Positions 8,783 through 17,284 of a stretch of DNA of 64,000 nucleotides are shown in pieces. A program made the translations under genes and the position numbers. Each line of letters starts with the position of its first letter. Position 1 is the stretch's first letter. Origin of the DNA: Pseudoxanthomonas winnipegensis (GTDB taxonomy: Bacteria; Pseudomonadota; Gammaproteobacteria; Xanthomonadales; Xanthomonadaceae). A model generated the notes under the pieces. That model saw nothing but the letters and a program-made list of their open reading frames with translations. It was not told the origin of the DNA and did no database searches. The stretch covers positions 186,001 to 250,000 of the forward strand of contig NZ_SHMH01000006.1 in assembly GCF_004283755.1 (NCBI RefSeq), in the 5' to 3' direction.

Positions 8783-10467
8783 GCATGGCGTGGCCGGGGA
8801 TGAAGAGCGTGCGCGCCGCCGTGCGCGCCAACAAGATCGGCCGCGTGCTGATCCGCTACCGCCTGGACGCGCTGCTGGAGGACACGCCGGCCGGTCCGTG
8901 GCTGAGGCTGGCCCGGCCGTTCGTGCCGCGCGCGCGCGACGACGTGGCCGCGCTCAGCCGCGGCGCGCGCCTGCGCCTGGTGCTGCAGGAGCTGGGGCCG
9001 ATCTTCGTCAAGTTCGGCCAGATTCTCTCCACCCGCCGTGACCTGATCCCGCCGGACGTCGCGCAGGAACTCACCCTGCTGCAGGACCGGGTCAAGCCCT
9101 TCGACGGGCAGCGCGCCCAGGCCATCGTCGAGCAGGCGCTGGGCGTGCCGATCGAGGTGGCCTTCGCCCACTTCGACACCACGCCGCTGGCCTCGGCCTC
9201 GATCGCGCAGGTGCATGCGGCCACGCTGCACGACGGCCGCGAGGTCGTGGTCAAGGTGCTGCGCCCGGACATCGAGGCGCAGATCGCCGGCGACATCGCG
9301 CTGCTCAAGTCCGGCGCGGCGCTGGTGGACTACGCGCATCCGTCGGCCGACAAGATCCGGCCCAAGGAGATCGTCGCCGAGATCGAGGCCACGCTCGCCG
9401 CCGAGCTGGACCTGCAGCGCGAGGGCGCCAACGCCAGCGTGATGCGCCGCTTCTGGCAGGACTCGCCCGACCTTTACGTGCCGGAGATCATCTGGACCCA
9501 TACCGCCGAGCGCGCGCTGACCATGGAACGCGTGGTCGGCATTCCGTCCGACGACATCGTCGCGCTGGACGCGGCCGGCATCGATCGCAAGGCGCTGGCG
9601 GCCAAGGGCGTGCGCGTGTTCTACACGCAGGTGTTCCGCGACAACTTCTTCCACGCCGATGCGCACGCCGGCAACATCTGGGTCGATCCCGATCCGCTGC
9701 GCAAGGACGACCCGCGCTTCATCGCGCTGGACTTCGGCATCGTCGGCCAGCTCTCGCAGCAGGACCAGTACTACCTGGCCGAGAACTTCATGGCCATCTT
9801 CAACAAGGACTACCGGCGCATCGCCGAGCTGCACGTCGAGGCCGGCTGGATGCCGGCCACCGTGCGCATCGACGAGCTGGAGGCGGCCGCGCGCGCGGTG
9901 TGCGAGCCGTACTTCACCCGGCCGCTGTCGGAGATCTCGCTGGCGCAGGTGCTGATCAAGCTGTTCCGCACCGCGCAGAAGTACGAGCTGACCCTGCAGC
10001 CGCAGCTGATCCTGCTGCAGAAGACCCTGCTCAATATCGAAGGCGTCGGCCGCCAGCTCGATCCGCAGCTGGACATCTGGGCGGTGGCCAAGCCGGTGCT
10101 GCAGCGCATCCTGGTCAAGCGCTACAGCCCGCTGCACGCGATCAACGAGCTGCGCAAGCGCATCCCGGAGATCATGACCCACGCCCCGGATATGCCGCGG
10201 CTGGTGCATGCCTGGCTCAAGCAGCAGGTCGATGGCCAGCACGAGCTGTCGATGCGTTCGAAGGATCTGGCCGCGCTCAACCTGACCCTGCAGCGTCTGC
10301 AGCGGCGCGTGGTCACCGCCATCGGCGGCGCGGGCCTGCTGGTGGTGGCCGCGGTGCTGCACGCCTTCGGCGTCGGCGGCCCGAGCCTGTGGGGTGTGCC
10401 GCTGTGGACCTGGTTCACCGGCGCGCTGGGCACGCTGGCGCTGCTGTCGGCCTGGCTGCGGCGCTGA
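8779..10467 (+). CDS. ubiB: UbiB, ABC1/ADCK atypical kinase for ubiquinone biosynthesis
   Basis: This is a 562-residue protein of normal UbiB length. The KxGQ motif (K78-F79-G80-Q81) lies in [16 protein letters not shown], the Ala-rich nucleotide loop is ASIAQVHAA, and the metal-binding DFG motif is in LDFGIVGQL. The last 60 residues form two hydrophobic helices (about 518-536 and 541-558), the C-terminal membrane anchor of the family. UbiB is an atypical kinase/ATPase needed for ubiquinone synthesis. It is coupled to ubiJ by a four-base overlap. Confidence 0.95.
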   Translation: MSMAWPGMKSVRAAVRANKIGRVLIRYRLDALLEDTPAGPWLRLARPFVPRARDDVAALSRGARLRLVLQELGPIFVKFGQILSTRRDLIPPDVAQELTLLQDRVKPFDGQRAQAIVEQALGVPIEVAFAHFDTTPLASASIAQVHAATLHDGREVVVKVLRPDIEAQIAGDIALLKSGAALVDYAHPSADKIRPKEIVAEIEATLAAELDLQREGANASVMRRFWQDSPDLYVPEIIWTHTAERALTMERVVGIPSDDIVALDAAGIDRKALAAKGVRVFYTQVFRDNFFHADAHAGNIWVDPDPLRKDDPRFIALDFGIVGQLSQQDQYYLAENFMAIFNKDYRRIAELHVEAGWMPATVRIDELEAAARAVCEPYFTRPLSEISLAQVLIKLFRTAQKYELTLQPQLILLQKTLLNIEGVGRQLDPQLDIWAVAKPVLQRILVKRYSPLHAINELRKRIPEIMTHAPDMPRLVHAWLKQQVDGQHELSMRSKDLAALNLTLQRLQRRVVTAIGGAGLLVVAAVLHAFGVGGPSLWGVPLWTWFTGALGTLALLSAWLRR

Positions 10468-10480
10468 AGGCGCCGCGACA

Positions 10481-11077
10481 ATGCGCGCCGACGCCTCGCT
10501 GCAAGCCCTGAAGGCCGAGCTGTTCGCCCACGGCGAGCGTAACGACGCCGTGCAGCAGGCGCGTGGCGCGCGGATGCTCAACATCACGCCGGACACCGGC
10601 GAGTTCCTCGCGGTGCTGGTGCGCGCCACCCAGGCGCGCCGGGTGCTGGAGATCGGCACCTCCAACGGCTATTCGACGCTGTGGCTGGCCGAAGCGGCCG
10701 CGGCCCTCGGCGGACGGGTCACCACGCTGGAATTCGCGCCCGACAAGTGGGAGCTGGCGCAGGCCACGTTCGCGCGCAGCGGCCTGGCCGGGACGATTAC
10801 TTCGGTGCAGGGCGACGCGGGTGGATGGCTGGCAGCGGCGCAGACGGCGTCGGCCGACCTGGTGTTCCTCGACGCCGACCGCAGCCGTTATCCGACCTGG
10901 TGGCCGGACCTGCGCCGGGTGTTGCGCCCCGGCGGCACGCTGGTGGTGGACAACGCCATCTCGCACGCCGCCGAGCTGGCGGCGTTCGAGACCATGCTGC
11001 GCGCGGACGATGCGTTCACCTGCGCCCTCCTGCCGGTGGGCAAGGGCGAACTGGTCGCCGTGCGCGCGCCCGACTGA
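10481..11077 (+). CDS. O-methyltransferase family protein
   Basis: This 198-residue class I methyltransferase has motif I VLEIGTSNGYSTLWLA near residue 50 and motif IV LVFLDADRSRYPTWW near 125, both typical of the Methyltransf_3/24 (COMT-like) group in which the Asp helps to bind a divalent metal. The substrate is unknown. It begins 13 bases after ubiB and is likely cotranscribed. It could act on a phenolic compound, but there is no direct evidence that it belongs to quinone synthesis. Confidence 0.85.
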   Translation: MRADASLQALKAELFAHGERNDAVQQARGARMLNITPDTGEFLAVLVRATQARRVLEIGTSNGYSTLWLAEAAAALGGRVTTLEFAPDKWELAQATFARSGLAGTITSVQGDAGGWLAAAQTASADLVFLDADRSRYPTWWPDLRRVLRPGGTLVVDNAISHAAELAAFETMLRADDAFTCALLPVGKGELVAVRAPD

Positions 11078-11083
11078 GCGTCC

Positions 11084-11539
11084 TCAGCCGCCCTTGGCGA
11101 CCTTGCTGAAGAAGTCGTAGATGCCTTCGTCGCTCATCTTGCGGGCGTTGGCCAGCTCGCCGGCCTTGGTCGTGTAGACGACCTTGCCCGTGGGCGAGAC
11201 CACGACCGCGGCGGGGATGCCCTTCTCGATCGGGTTGCCGTAGGTGTTGGCGATGTCCAGGTTGTGGTCCCAGTTGCCCACGTCGACCTTGACCACCTCG
11301 AAGTGCTGGTTGACCAGGGCGGCGTTCTTCTCGCTGTGCAGCGAGGTATCCAGCGCCCGGCAGTCGCCGCACCAGTTGGCGCCGAAGATCAGCAGGGTCG
11401 GCTTGTGCGCCTGCTTGCCGGCGGCCAGCGCCTGGGCGACCTCGGCCTTGGCGTTGGCCTGCGGGTTGTAGGGCAGGTCGGCGGCCAGGGCGGCGCCGGC
11501 GGCGGCGAGCAACAGCAGGGTTGGCATCAAGCGCTTCAT
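11084..11539 (-). CDS. Exported thioredoxin-like protein (WCGDC active site)
   Basis: This 151-residue protein begins with a signal peptide (MKRLMPTLLLLAAAGAALA, cleavage about residue 19) and continues as a thioredoxin fold. The redox motif is WCGDC, followed by a cis-Pro region (KGIPAAVV) and the ending of a thioredoxin beta sheet. It belongs to the Thioredoxin_7/DUF953-like exported group and probably acts as a periplasmic disulfide reductase or detoxification protein. It converges on the O-methyltransferase gene. Confidence 0.85.
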   Translation of the reverse strand: MKRLMPTLLLLAAAGAALAADLPYNPQANAKAEVAQALAAGKQAHKPTLLIFGANWCGDCRALDTSLHSEKNAALVNQHFEVVKVDVGNWDHNLDIANTYGNPIEKGIPAAVVVSPTGKVVYTTKAGELANARKMSDEGIYDFFSKVAKGG

Positions 11540-11863
11540 GGTGGACGGGCCAATGGGGAAGGGAACGGCGATGGTTGGCGGACCGGGTCCCCGGCGTCAA
11601 TGGCCCAGCGCACGCATGTGTGGAACGCGGCGTGGCGGGGGCGGGCATGCCGCGGCCTACGACTAAAGTCGAAGCCCAAAATGTAAATCTTTTGTTCTTG
11701 TAAGTAGCCTGCGCAGTCCCGCTGGGCCAGAATGGCCCCGTACCGTGGCGTACGGCGAGGGCTAGGCACGCCGCGGTCGAACAAGTTGCAGATGAAATGA
11801 ATCAAGGACGCGTGCCGATCGGCATGCAAGACAATGACAAACTCGTGGATCCGGAGGGGATAC
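11540..11863 (+). promoter_or_regulatory. Long upstream region of the first FadL gene
   Basis: This 324-base region holds an AT-rich island near 11680-11705, unusual in this GC-rich window, that could be a promoter or UP element. The perfect 12-base palindrome TGCCGATCGGCA lies at 11813-11824, 40 bases before the start. The ribosome-binding site GGAGGGG is at 11853-11859. No gene is recognised here. Confidence 0.4.
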
Positions 11864-13234
11864 ATGTTGAACAAGAAGAATGCGCTGGCCATCACCGTGG
11901 GCGCCATCTGCGCCGCCGCCAGCGGGGCGGGTTTCGCCTCGGCGCTTGACCGCTCCGGCCAGTCCATCGCGCCGTTCCTGAAGCCAGGCAACTACGCCGA
12001 GTACGGCGGCAGCTTCCTCAACCCCAAGGTGGACGGCAAGGACAAGAACGGCACCGACACCGGCAACGTGGCCAACAGCTACAACTTCGTCGGCGGCGCG
12101 ATCAAGTTCCAGCCCACCGAGAAGTTTTCCTTCGGCTTCATCTACGACGAGCCCTTCGGCGCGTCGGCCGAGTACCACGGCGCCAACGCCTTCACCGCCA
12201 ACCCGCGCGACGTGGTGCTGAGTGGCCTGCCGATCGTGACCGGCCCGAGCACCATCAGCAACGGGCAGCCAGCCTACGGCCTCAATGCCGGCATCACCGG
12301 CGATACCGACGTGGAAGTGCGCACCAAGAGCCTGTCTGCGCTGGTGGGCTTCCAGCCGACCGAGAACTGGAACCTCTACGCCGGCGGCGTGTACCAGGAG
12401 ATCAAGGGCCAGGTGTCGCTGCGCGGTTCGACCTACTCGGCCTTCAACGGCTACGACCTGTCGATCCCGTCCAAGCGCGACTGGGGCTGGCTGGCCGGCA
12501 TCGCCTACCAGAAGCCGGAGATCGCCCTGCAGGTCTCGCTGACCTACCGCTCGGAGATCGACTACGACATCAACGCCAACGAGTCCATGCCGTTGGTCAC
12601 CGCGCTGGGCGCCAACCGCGCGCAGCTGGCCGGCCTGATCCAGCAGCTGGTGCTGGCCGGCCGCCTCCCGGCGGCCACCGGTCAGGCGCTGGCCGGGACG
12701 CTGGGCTCGCTGGGCGGCCTGAGCGGCGGCACCACCTCGATCACCACGCCGCAGTCGGTCAACCTGGATTTCCAGACCGGCATCATGGCCGACACCGTGC
12801 TGTTCGGTAACGTGCGCTGGGTGCAGTGGTCCAAGTTCGCGGTGCGTCCGGCCCAGTTCGGCCAGCTCGCCGAGGCCGTCGGCCCGCTGATCGGCAAGCC
12901 GGACGGCTTCAATCTGGTCGACTACTCCAAGGACCAGTGGTCGGCCAACCTGGGCCTGGGCCGCAAGCTGACCGAAACGGTGTCCGGTTCGTTCTCGGTG
13001 GGTTGGGACGGCGGCGCCGGCAACCCGGTGACCACCCTGGGCCCGACGGACGGCTACTGGAACGTGGGCGTCGGTCTGCGCTACAGCCCCACGCCCAAGA
13101 TCGACCTGAGCGCCGGCGTGAAGTACTTCTGGCTGGGCGATGCCACCGCCGAAACCGGCGCGCACAGCTACGCCGGCGAGTTCAAGGACAACAGCGCCAT
13201 GGCCGTGGGCGTGAAGATGGGCCTGCACTTCTAA
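11864..13234 (+). CDS. FadL/OmpP1-type outer membrane porin (first copy)
   Basis: This 456-residue protein starts at an ATG with a strong GGAGGGG site and has a signal peptide ending about residue 24 (SGAGFA). The rest is rich in alternating beta strands and Gly/Asn turns and ends in KMGLHF, the aromatic C-terminus recognised by the BAM machinery. Motifs such as YNFVGGAIKFQPTEKFSFGF and LTYRSEIDYDI fit the toluene_X/FadL family, which imports long-chain fatty acids or other hydrophobic compounds. It differs from usual FadL by lacking the standard NPA motif near the N-terminus. A second FadL-type gene is at 22723-24075. A strong terminator follows. Confidence 0.85.
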   Translation: MLNKKNALAITVGAICAAASGAGFASALDRSGQSIAPFLKPGNYAEYGGSFLNPKVDGKDKNGTDTGNVANSYNFVGGAIKFQPTEKFSFGFIYDEPFGASAEYHGANAFTANPRDVVLSGLPIVTGPSTISNGQPAYGLNAGITGDTDVEVRTKSLSALVGFQPTENWNLYAGGVYQEIKGQVSLRGSTYSAFNGYDLSIPSKRDWGWLAGIAYQKPEIALQVSLTYRSEIDYDINANESMPLVTALGANRAQLAGLIQQLVLAGRLPAATGQALAGTLGSLGGLSGGTTSITTPQSVNLDFQTGIMADTVLFGNVRWVQWSKFAVRPAQFGQLAEAVGPLIGKPDGFNLVDYSKDQWSANLGLGRKLTETVSGSFSVGWDGGAGNPVTTLGPTDGYWNVGVGLRYSPTPKIDLSAGVKYFWLGDATAETGAHSYAGEFKDNSAMAVGVKMGLHF

Positions 13235-13279
13235 GCACAGGCCGCATGCGCCGGAGCGTTGGACGCCCTGGCGATCACG

Positions 13280-13310
13280 AGGGCGATGCCATCTGGCATC
13301 GCCCTTTTTG
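13280..13310 (+). terminator. Rho-independent terminator after the first FadL gene
   Basis: An 11-bp perfect stem (AGGGCGATGCC / GGCATCGCCCT) with a four-base loop is followed by a run of Ts. It lies 46 bases after the FadL stop codon. Confidence 0.9.
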
Positions 13311-13492
13311 TTGGATTGGGTCTTCGCTGGAGTGCGAGGCTGGCCCCACACTTCGGTAGCCAGCTTCGCCCAGACCGGGCGCGCGCCTCGGCTCAGTCGC
13401 CATTCCTGGCCGACTCTGTGATGGGAGAGGATTGGCCGCGCCTCATGCTTCGGTGGGAGCAACCGTCTCCTCACATTTCGCAGTGGTCTGTC

Positions 13493-13568
13493 TGTAGAGC
13501 GGAGCTTGCTCCGCTGGGGCCTTTCCCACGAACTGAACGGAGAGCAGCGGAGCAAGCTCCGCTCTACA
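13493..13568. repeat. GTAGAGCGGAGC stem-loop repeat (copy 1)
   Basis: A 76-nt element with long inverted arms (GTAGAGCGGAGCTTGCTCCG and its complement) encloses a loop rich in CCCACGAA and GAACG. Near-identical copies are at 36500-36575 (same orientation) and 59597-59672 (inverted). It directly abuts a GTGGGAGCC element. Confidence 0.85.
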
Positions 13569-13569
13569 G

Positions 13570-13638
13570 GTGGGAGCGGCCAATGGTGGCGATGCGGCTT
13601 TCCCGGTAGAGCCTCATCGCCGCCATGGCGGCTCCCAC
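13570..13638. repeat. GTGGGAGCC inverted-repeat element (copy 2)
   Basis: This element is bounded by GTGGGAGC and GGCTCCCAC with the shared internal TTTCCCGGTA. Its left arm is diverged compared with the right arm. It lies in the 488-base gap between the FadL terminator and truC; apart from these repeats I see nothing in that gap. Confidence 0.7.
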
Positions 13639-13710
13639 GGATCGGGCGGCATTCTGCAAGGACTTCTCGATGGCCGGACAACCCGACTCGCGCCACGCCA
13701 GTCGGCCGAG

Positions 13711-13716
13711 GACAAT
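13711..13716 (+). promoter_or_regulatory. Putative -10 box (GACAAT) six bases before the truC ATG
   Basis: GACAATGGCGCGATGA is identical to the sequence around the oleC start. If GACAAT is a -10 element the truC message would be leaderless or nearly so. Confidence 0.4.
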
Positions 13717-13722
13717 GGCGCG

Positions 13723-14448
13723 ATGAGCTTCGCTTCCGATTCGCCCCTGCCGCCCATCGCCCTCCTGTACCAGGACGCCCATCTGGCCGTGGTCGACAAG
13801 CCGGCCGGGCTGATGGTCCACGACAGCGGCCTGGCCCGCGGCGAGGAGGTGTTCCTGGCCGATCTGCTGCGCGCGCAGCTGGATCGGCCGATCTTCCTGA
13901 TCCATCGCCTGGACCGCGCCACCAGCGGCTGCCTGCTGGTGGCCTTCGACCGCGACACCGCCTCGGTGCTCGGCCAGGGCTTCATGTCGCGCGAGGTGGA
14001 GAAGGACTACCTGGCCGTCTGCCGCGGCTGGCCTGAGGCCGAGTTCACCATCGACCACGCCCTGGACGGCGGCCCGGGCAAGCCGGAGAAGAAGCCGGCC
14101 ATGACCGGCTTCGTGCGCCTGGCCAGCGGCGAACTGGACGTGCCGTCCGGCGGCTTCGAGACCTCGCGCTACGCGCTGCTGCGCGCGCGTCCGCATACCG
14201 GGCGCTTCCGCCAGATCCGTCGCCACCTCAAGCACGCCTTCCATCCCCTGATCGGCGACACCAGCCACGGCGAGGGCCGGCACAACCGCGCCTTCCGCAT
14301 GCGCGGCGTGCATCGCATGCTGCTGCATGCGCGCCGGCTGGCCTTCCTGCATCCGCACACCGGTGCACGCATCGAAGCGCTGGCGCCGCTGGATGCGCAG
14401 TTCATGCGCGCCCTGGACCTGTTCGGCTGGGACCACGACGCGCGCTGA
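13723..14448 (+). CDS. truC: TruC-type tRNA pseudouridine synthase
   Basis: This 241-residue RluA-family synthase carries the catalytic motif IHRLDRATSG, with the essential Asp, near residue 48. The C-terminal motif HTGRFRQIRRHLKH matches TruC, which makes pseudouridine 65 in tRNA, better than the RluD-type HQIR pattern. There is no S4 domain, also as in TruC. The frame is open 50 codons upstream, but that stretch runs into the repeat at 13570-13638. A terminator shared with the convergent M28 gene follows. Confidence 0.85.
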   Translation: MSFASDSPLPPIALLYQDAHLAVVDKPAGLMVHDSGLARGEEVFLADLLRAQLDRPIFLIHRLDRATSGCLLVAFDRDTASVLGQGFMSREVEKDYLAVCRGWPEAEFTIDHALDGGPGKPEKKPAMTGFVRLASGELDVPSGGFETSRYALLRARPHTGRFRQIRRHLKHAFHPLIGDTSHGEGRHNRAFRMRGVHRMLLHARRLAFLHPHTGARIEALAPLDAQFMRALDLFGWDHDAR

Positions 14449-14474
14449 GCACGAGGGCTTTCATCGGCGGAAAA

Positions 14475-14502
14475 GGAAAAGGCGCCACGCGGCGCCTTTT
14501 CC
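14475..14502. terminator. Bidirectional terminator between truC and the M28 peptidase gene
   Basis: A 12-bp perfect stem (GGAAAAGGCGCC / GGCGCCTTTTCC) surrounds the loop ACGC, giving a T-rich tail on either strand between two convergent genes. Confidence 0.8.
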
Positions 14503-14520
14503 TCGACTCGAACCGCGGGC

Positions 14521-16245
14521 CTATCGCTTGGCCGGCGCCTTCATCATCGCATCGCGCGCGGCCTTGAACGGATTGCCGTCGTACCAGTTGGGCCACTGGT
14601 CGCCACCGGCCAGCTCGCGGCCCACGCCGTAGACCAGCTCCAGGTCCTGCATGGTGCCGTCCAGCTTCCAGGTGTCCGGGTCGTACTCGTCGGCGGGCGA
14701 GTGGTAGCGCTGCTCGCCGTATTCCTTCGCGGCGGCCTTGCCGGCGGCCTCTCCGCCCTCGATCAGGTCTTCGCCGCCATCTACGTACAGCGCCGGCACG
14801 CCAGCCTTGGCGAAGTTGAAGTGATCAGAGCGGAAGTACGAGCCGTTCTGCGGCGAGGCCTCGGCATGCAGCGTGCGGCCCTGCGCGGCGGCCAGCGGCT
14901 TGAGGAGGTCCTCCAGCTGCGAGGCGCCCATGCCGGTCACGGTGACATCGTGCGCCTTGCCCGCCACCGACATCGCATCGATGTTGATCACCCCGGCGAT
15001 CTTGCTCAGCGGGAAGGTCGGATGGGCGACGTAGTACTTCGAACCCAGCAGGCCCGACTCCTCCAGCGTCACCGCCAGGAACACCACCGAACGCTCGGGC
15101 TTGGGCTCCTGATGCGCGAAGGCATCGGCGATCTCCAGGATGCCGGCCACGCCAGTGGCGTTGTCCACCGCACCGTTGTAGATGTTGTCGCCGTCCTCGT
15201 TGTCGTGCTTGCCCAGATGGTCCCAGTGGGCCATGTACAGCACCGCCTCGTCGGGACGCTTGCTGCCGGGCAGCACGCCGATCACGTTGCGCGACTTGGC
15301 CTGGCCGATCGTGCTCTTGAGGTCGAAGGACAGCTTGGCCTTCAGCGGCACCGGCTTGAAGCCGGGCTTGGACGCGTCCTTGTAGGCCTGGTCCAGATCC
15401 AGCCCGGCCTTGGCGAACAGCGTGCGCGCCACCTCGCCGGTGATCCAGCCCTGGGCCGGGATTCGCGGCGACGGATCATCGGCGGCCGGCAGGTCGTACT
15501 GCTTGCCCGCCCAGGAGTTCTTGACCACGTCCCAGCCGTAGCTGGCGCCTTCGCTGTCGTGGATGATGATCGCCGCGTCGGCGCCCTTGCGCGCGGCTTC
15601 CTCGAACTTGTACGTCCAGCGGCCGTAATAGGTCATCCGCTTGCCGTCGAACAGCGTCTCATCATGCGTGTGGAAGCCCGGGTCGTTGACGAACATCACC
15701 ACGGTCTTGCCCTTCCAGCTCTTGGTCCCGGCGTAGTCGTTCCACTTGCGCTCGGGGGCATCCACGCCGTAGCCGACGAAGACCAGCTCGCTGTCCTTGA
15801 CGTCGATCTCCGGCTTGCCGGTGCGCGTGCCGATCACCATCTGCTCGCCGAAGGCAAGCGTCTGCGTGCTGCCGTCGGCCTCGGTGATGGTCAGCGTGGT
15901 CGAAGGATCGGCCGTGGTCTCCACCATCGGCACGTCCTGTGTCCAGCTGTCGCCGTTGCCGGGCTTCAGGCCGATGCGCTGCATCTGCTCGGTGATGTAG
16001 GCCACGGTCTTGTCCTCGCCCGGCGTGCCGGGGCCGCGGCCCTCGAAGGCATCGGAGGACAGCGTCTTGACCAGTTCGCCGAAATCGCCGGCATCGATCT
16101 TCGGCGAGAAGGCATGCGGCGCAGGCGCGGATGCGGCCTGGGCGGGGGCGGGCGTGGAGGCGGCGGGCGCCGGCGGCGCGTCCGGCTTCTTGCAGGCGGC
16201 CAGCGCGGTCAGCGTGGCCAGGCCCAGCAGCAGCGTGCGGGACAT
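14521..16245 (-). CDS. M28 family metallopeptidase, lipoprotein with PA-type insert
   Basis: This 574-residue protein has a lipoprotein signal (LAAC, Cys18) followed by an Ala/Pro linker to about residue 45. The peptidase core shows the two-zinc ligands and catalytic residues of family M28: the zinc His in AHWDHLG, the bridging Asp in GAVDNATGVAG, the catalytic Glu pair in LEESGLLGS, an Asp in NIDAM and a late His in QRYHSPADEYD. A PA-like domain occupies about residues 130-270. These enzymes release N-terminal amino acids from peptides in the periplasm or at the cell surface. The exact specificity is not readable. Confidence 0.92.
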   Translation of the reverse strand: MSRTLLLGLATLTALAACKKPDAPPAPAASTPAPAQAASAPAPHAFSPKIDAGDFGELVKTLSSDAFEGRGPGTPGEDKTVAYITEQMQRIGLKPGNGDSWTQDVPMVETTADPSTTLTITEADGSTQTLAFGEQMVIGTRTGKPEIDVKDSELVFVGYGVDAPERKWNDYAGTKSWKGKTVVMFVNDPGFHTHDETLFDGKRMTYYGRWTYKFEEAARKGADAAIIIHDSEGASYGWDVVKNSWAGKQYDLPAADDPSPRIPAQGWITGEVARTLFAKAGLDLDQAYKDASKPGFKPVPLKAKLSFDLKSTIGQAKSRNVIGVLPGSKRPDEAVLYMAHWDHLGKHDNEDGDNIYNGAVDNATGVAGILEIADAFAHQEPKPERSVVFLAVTLEESGLLGSKYYVAHPTFPLSKIAGVINIDAMSVAGKAHDVTVTGMGASQLEDLLKPLAAAQGRTLHAEASPQNGSYFRSDHFNFAKAGVPALYVDGGEDLIEGGEAAGKAAAKEYGEQRYHSPADEYDPDTWKLDGTMQDLELVYGVGRELAGGDQWPNWYDGNPFKAARDAMMKAPAKR

Positions 16246-16385
16246 GCGGGTTCCTTGCGGTGAACGGGAACCCGGGATTCTAGCCAGACTGGGCCGATCC
16301 TCGGCGCGCGGCGCCTGTCGATCCGGACAGGGCCGCGCGGGACGTCCGCCTGGGGCGGAGGCGAACCGGTAGTCGCAATGGAAGC

Positions 16386-16432
16386 GGGAACCCCGTGATC
16401 TTGGAGAGAGAGGGCCAAGGCACGGGGTTCCC
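16386..16432. repeat. Perfect inverted repeat between the M28 and VNG-repeat genes
   Basis: GGGAACCCCGTG and its exact complement bracket 23 bases, inside which CTTGG and CCAAG form a second short stem. Neither side has a T-run, so it is not a standard Rho-independent terminator. It lies 30 bases past the stop codon of the minus-strand gene that ends at 16462 and may stabilise the message end. Confidence 0.6.
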
Positions 16433-16461
16433 GCCGGGAACGGGGACGCGGCAGGCGCGGC

Positions 16462-17142
16462 TTACTCGGTCGGCGCGGTGTTGCCGCTGTAGGCGATCGG
16501 CGTGGCGCCGGTCACCGGACCGATCTTGGCGCTGGTATGCACGTACAGCCTGACCGGGCGTTCGAACACCAGCGCGCCGTCGACCACCGCGTTGGGGCCG
16601 ATGATCACGCGCGGCGGGTTGCCCTCCTGCTTGCGGCTCGACCAGCCCTGGTTGCGCTCGATCTTGATGCCGCCGCGCACGTGCGAGCCGGCGCCGACGG
16701 TGAGATCGCCGTTGACCGTTTCGATGCTGCCGCCGACCTCGGTGGCGACGATGCCGATGGCGCCGTTGACGTTCTCGATGCCCTTGGCGACCTTGCCGCC
16801 CTGGTCGACGAAGACGCTGCCGTTGACGGTCTCCAGGCTGCCGTTGACGGTGACCTGGCGGCCCAGCCTCAGGCTGCCGTTGACGGTCTCCAGGTCGCCG
16901 GTGACGGCCTTGTCCTCGACCTTGATCGAGCCGTTGACGGTGCCGGCTTCCTTGACCGTGGCGCCGGCCTCGATGGTGATGCTGCCGTTGACCGTTTCCA
17001 GGTCGCCGTAGGCCTGGCCGGACTGCGCGGTGATGCTGCCCAGGACCTTGTCGATGGACTGCTGGGCCGATGCGCCGCTGGCGGCCAGGGCCAGGGCGAT
17101 GCCCAGCGCGACCAGGGCGGGGCGGGAGAACGAGACGGTCAT
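16462..17142 (-). CDS. Exported protein with seven VNG repeats (bactofilin/DUF4097-like solenoid)
   Basis: This 226-residue protein has a signal peptide (cleavage about residue 26, SGASA). The mature part has seven (E/V/G)(T/N)VNG(S/A/D) turns spaced 7-20 residues apart, each followed by alternating hydrophobic residues. This predicts a right-handed beta-solenoid resembling bactofilin or DUF4097 domains. The C-terminal part (GALVFERPVRLYVHTSAKIG) ends the solenoid with a capping strand. The ATG at 17142 has AGGAA upstream and creates the signal peptide; the frame is open 60 codons further. Function unknown; an envelope scaffold or adhesive role is a guess from the fold. Confidence 0.75.
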   Translation of the reverse strand: MTVSFSRPALVALGIALALAASGASAQQSIDKVLGSITAQSGQAYGDLETVNGSITIEAGATVKEAGTVNGSIKVEDKAVTGDLETVNGSLRLGRQVTVNGSLETVNGSVFVDQGGKVAKGIENVNGAIGIVATEVGGSIETVNGDLTVGAGSHVRGGIKIERNQGWSSRKQEGNPPRVIIGPNAVVDGALVFERPVRLYVHTSAKIGPVTGATPIAYSGNTAPTE

Positions 17143-17247
17143 GGATGCGGTTCCTGTGCGGGTGATGTACGGGCTTGGATGCGCCCATCGTGCCCAGGGT
17201 TTAAACGCGCGGAAGGCGCCTGGACAGGATGCGACGGCGGCCCTGGC

Positions 17248-17253
17248 TACAAT
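17248..17253 (+). promoter_or_regulatory. Putative -10 box (TACAAT) upstream of envC
   Basis: TACAAT lies 31 bases before the GTG start of envC. A run of G/C surrounds it and no clear -35 can be assigned. Confidence 0.35.
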
Positions 17254-17284
17254 CGAGGCCTGCTCCGTCGCCGAAGATCCATCC

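Noticed and set aside
16386-16432. A terminator for the VNG-repeat gene
   Set aside because: The stem is strong but neither strand has a T-run after it.
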